DNA of 64,000 nucleotides, taken from NCBI RefSeq assembly GCF_004004565.1, contig NZ_SACM01000001.1:62001-126000 (forward strand), read 5' to 3'. How positions within the stretch are numbered: position 1 is the first letter of the stretch; the number at the start of each line of letters is the position of its first letter. Below the pieces are notes generated by a model. It worked only from the letters and a program-made list of their open reading frames with translations. It ran no database searches and was not told the origin of the DNA. A program made the position numbers and the translations under genes. Of this stretch, positions 63,484 to 64,000 are shown one piece after another. This DNA comes from Inhella crocodyli. GTDB lineage: Bacteria; Pseudomonadota; Gammaproteobacteria; Burkholderiales; Burkholderiaceae_C.

Positions 63484-64000
63484 GGGGAGCCGATCTGTTG
63501 CGCCGCCATCGTGGCGGCGAAGTCGATGAACGGGTCGTCGGGGAAGCGCGCGCGCACCCGTTCGATGGCCGCCAGGTCCTGGGCGCGTCCCACCTCGGCC
63601 AGCACGTCGAGCGCCGCCGCCACCACGTTGACGTGGGGCTCGTGCAGCAGCACGCGGTGCAGCCAATCGGGCACCTGCGCGTGGCGCAGGTCGCTCATCA
63701 TGTTGACGGTGAACACGCGCACGTCGGGGTCGGCGTCCTCCAGCATCTGCAGAATGTGGGGGGCGACCCACTCGGGCATGCCGCTCAGCGCTTCGATGGC
63801 GCCGTTGCGCAGCGAGACGTCCTCGCTGCGCAGCAAGGGCATCAAGGCGCGCACGGTGTCGGCACCGGGCAGGCGCCCCACGCTGGTGAACAGGGCCTCG
63901 CGCACGCGGGCGTCCCGCTCCAGATGCAAGCGCTCGACCAGCGCGGGGGCTGCACCTGGTGTTGCTCCCAGCGACTGGGCGGCGAGCCGGCGCTGCGTGG
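63480..64000 (-). CDS. HEAT-repeat protein (N-terminus outside window)
   Basis: The visible 173 codons (63480 to the edge) are the C-terminal part of an alpha-helical repeat protein. Units such as DARVREALFTSVGRLPGADT, LLRSEDVSLRNGAIEALSGM, MLEDADPDVRVFTVNMMSDL and EPHVNVVAAALDVLAEVGRA are spaced 31-33 residues apart as in HEAT repeats. It is coupled to cheR by ATGA and heads the visible part of the chemosensory operon. HEAT proteins can serve as scaffolds, so a platform for the signalling complex is inferred. The frame is open to base 64000 and no start lies within it. Confidence 0.8.
   Translation of the reverse strand, partial: TQRRLAAQSLGATPGAAPALVERLHLERDARVREALFTSVGRLPGADTVRALMPLLRSEDVSLRNGAIEALSGMPEWVAPHILQMLEDADPDVRVFTVNMMSDLRHAQVPDWLHRVLLHEPHVNVVAAALDVLAEVGRAQDLAAIERVRARFPDDPFIDFAATMAAQQIGSP

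Overview
The window is a stretch of a GC-rich (about 68-70% by eye) betaproteobacterial chromosome, most likely from the order Burkholderiales. The basis is the gene families (a short beta-type H-NS, YggX, a beta-type Hsp15/HemH pair, tolB-pal-cpoB, dnaX-ybaB-recR next to the SRP RNA), the extremely GC-biased third codon positions, and local gene orders known from that group. No insertion sequence, prophage, integrase or CRISPR array was seen. The DNA is packed: no gene-free stretch exceeds 300 bases, and many neighbours overlap by ATGA or TGATG.

Layout. 1-9.9 kb (minus strand): partial hslR, hemH and an FHA/class III cyclase gene; rpoD and dnaG; an H-NS-like gene; an iron-binding protein gene with a Fur-like operator; yggX; argA. 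9.9-18 kb (plus): hrpA, then two tandem genes for kinase-HDOD proteins, the first a pseudokinase. 18-25.3 kb: the SRP RNA gene ffs, a divergent PurM-like gene and an S46 peptidase on minus; dnaX-ybaB-recR, a GNAT gene and a MAPEG gene on plus. 25.3-30 kb: mltD-gloB head to head with a methyltransferase gene, rnhA, dcd and a small unknown gene. 30-37.7 kb (minus): an envelope/stress module with an ECF sigma factor and its RskA-like anti-sigma, then a DUF4331 protein, a small lipoprotein, a TPR protein and a HupE/UreJ membrane protein carrying an EF-hand; a large lipoprotein gene lies upstream.

37.8-47.5 kb: yaeQ, a second S46 peptidase, an FMN-dependent hydroxyacid dehydrogenase, DUF454 and RraA-like genes, a periplasmic binding protein, a LytS/LytTR-type two-component system with a DUF2807 protein, and serB. 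47.5-55.7 kb: mfd, the tolB-pal-cpoB envelope operon with a clear terminator, a YeeE/YedE (thiosulfate-type) transporter, and tcdA followed directly by two tRNA-Lys genes with promoter and terminator. 56-64 kb: a cyclic-nucleotide-binding protein, a patatin, and a tightly overlapped chemosensory operon (HEAT protein, cheR, cheY, cheA, a STAS-like protein, a second cheY, and a receptor-like protein), cut by the right edge.

Most of the window is housekeeping. The parts that look least described are the sigma/DUF4331/HupE module, the pseudokinase-kinase HDOD pair, and the chemosensory operon, whose receptor carries a CheZ-like DxxxQ motif. All assignments come from reading sequence and recalled family motifs; no database search was run.
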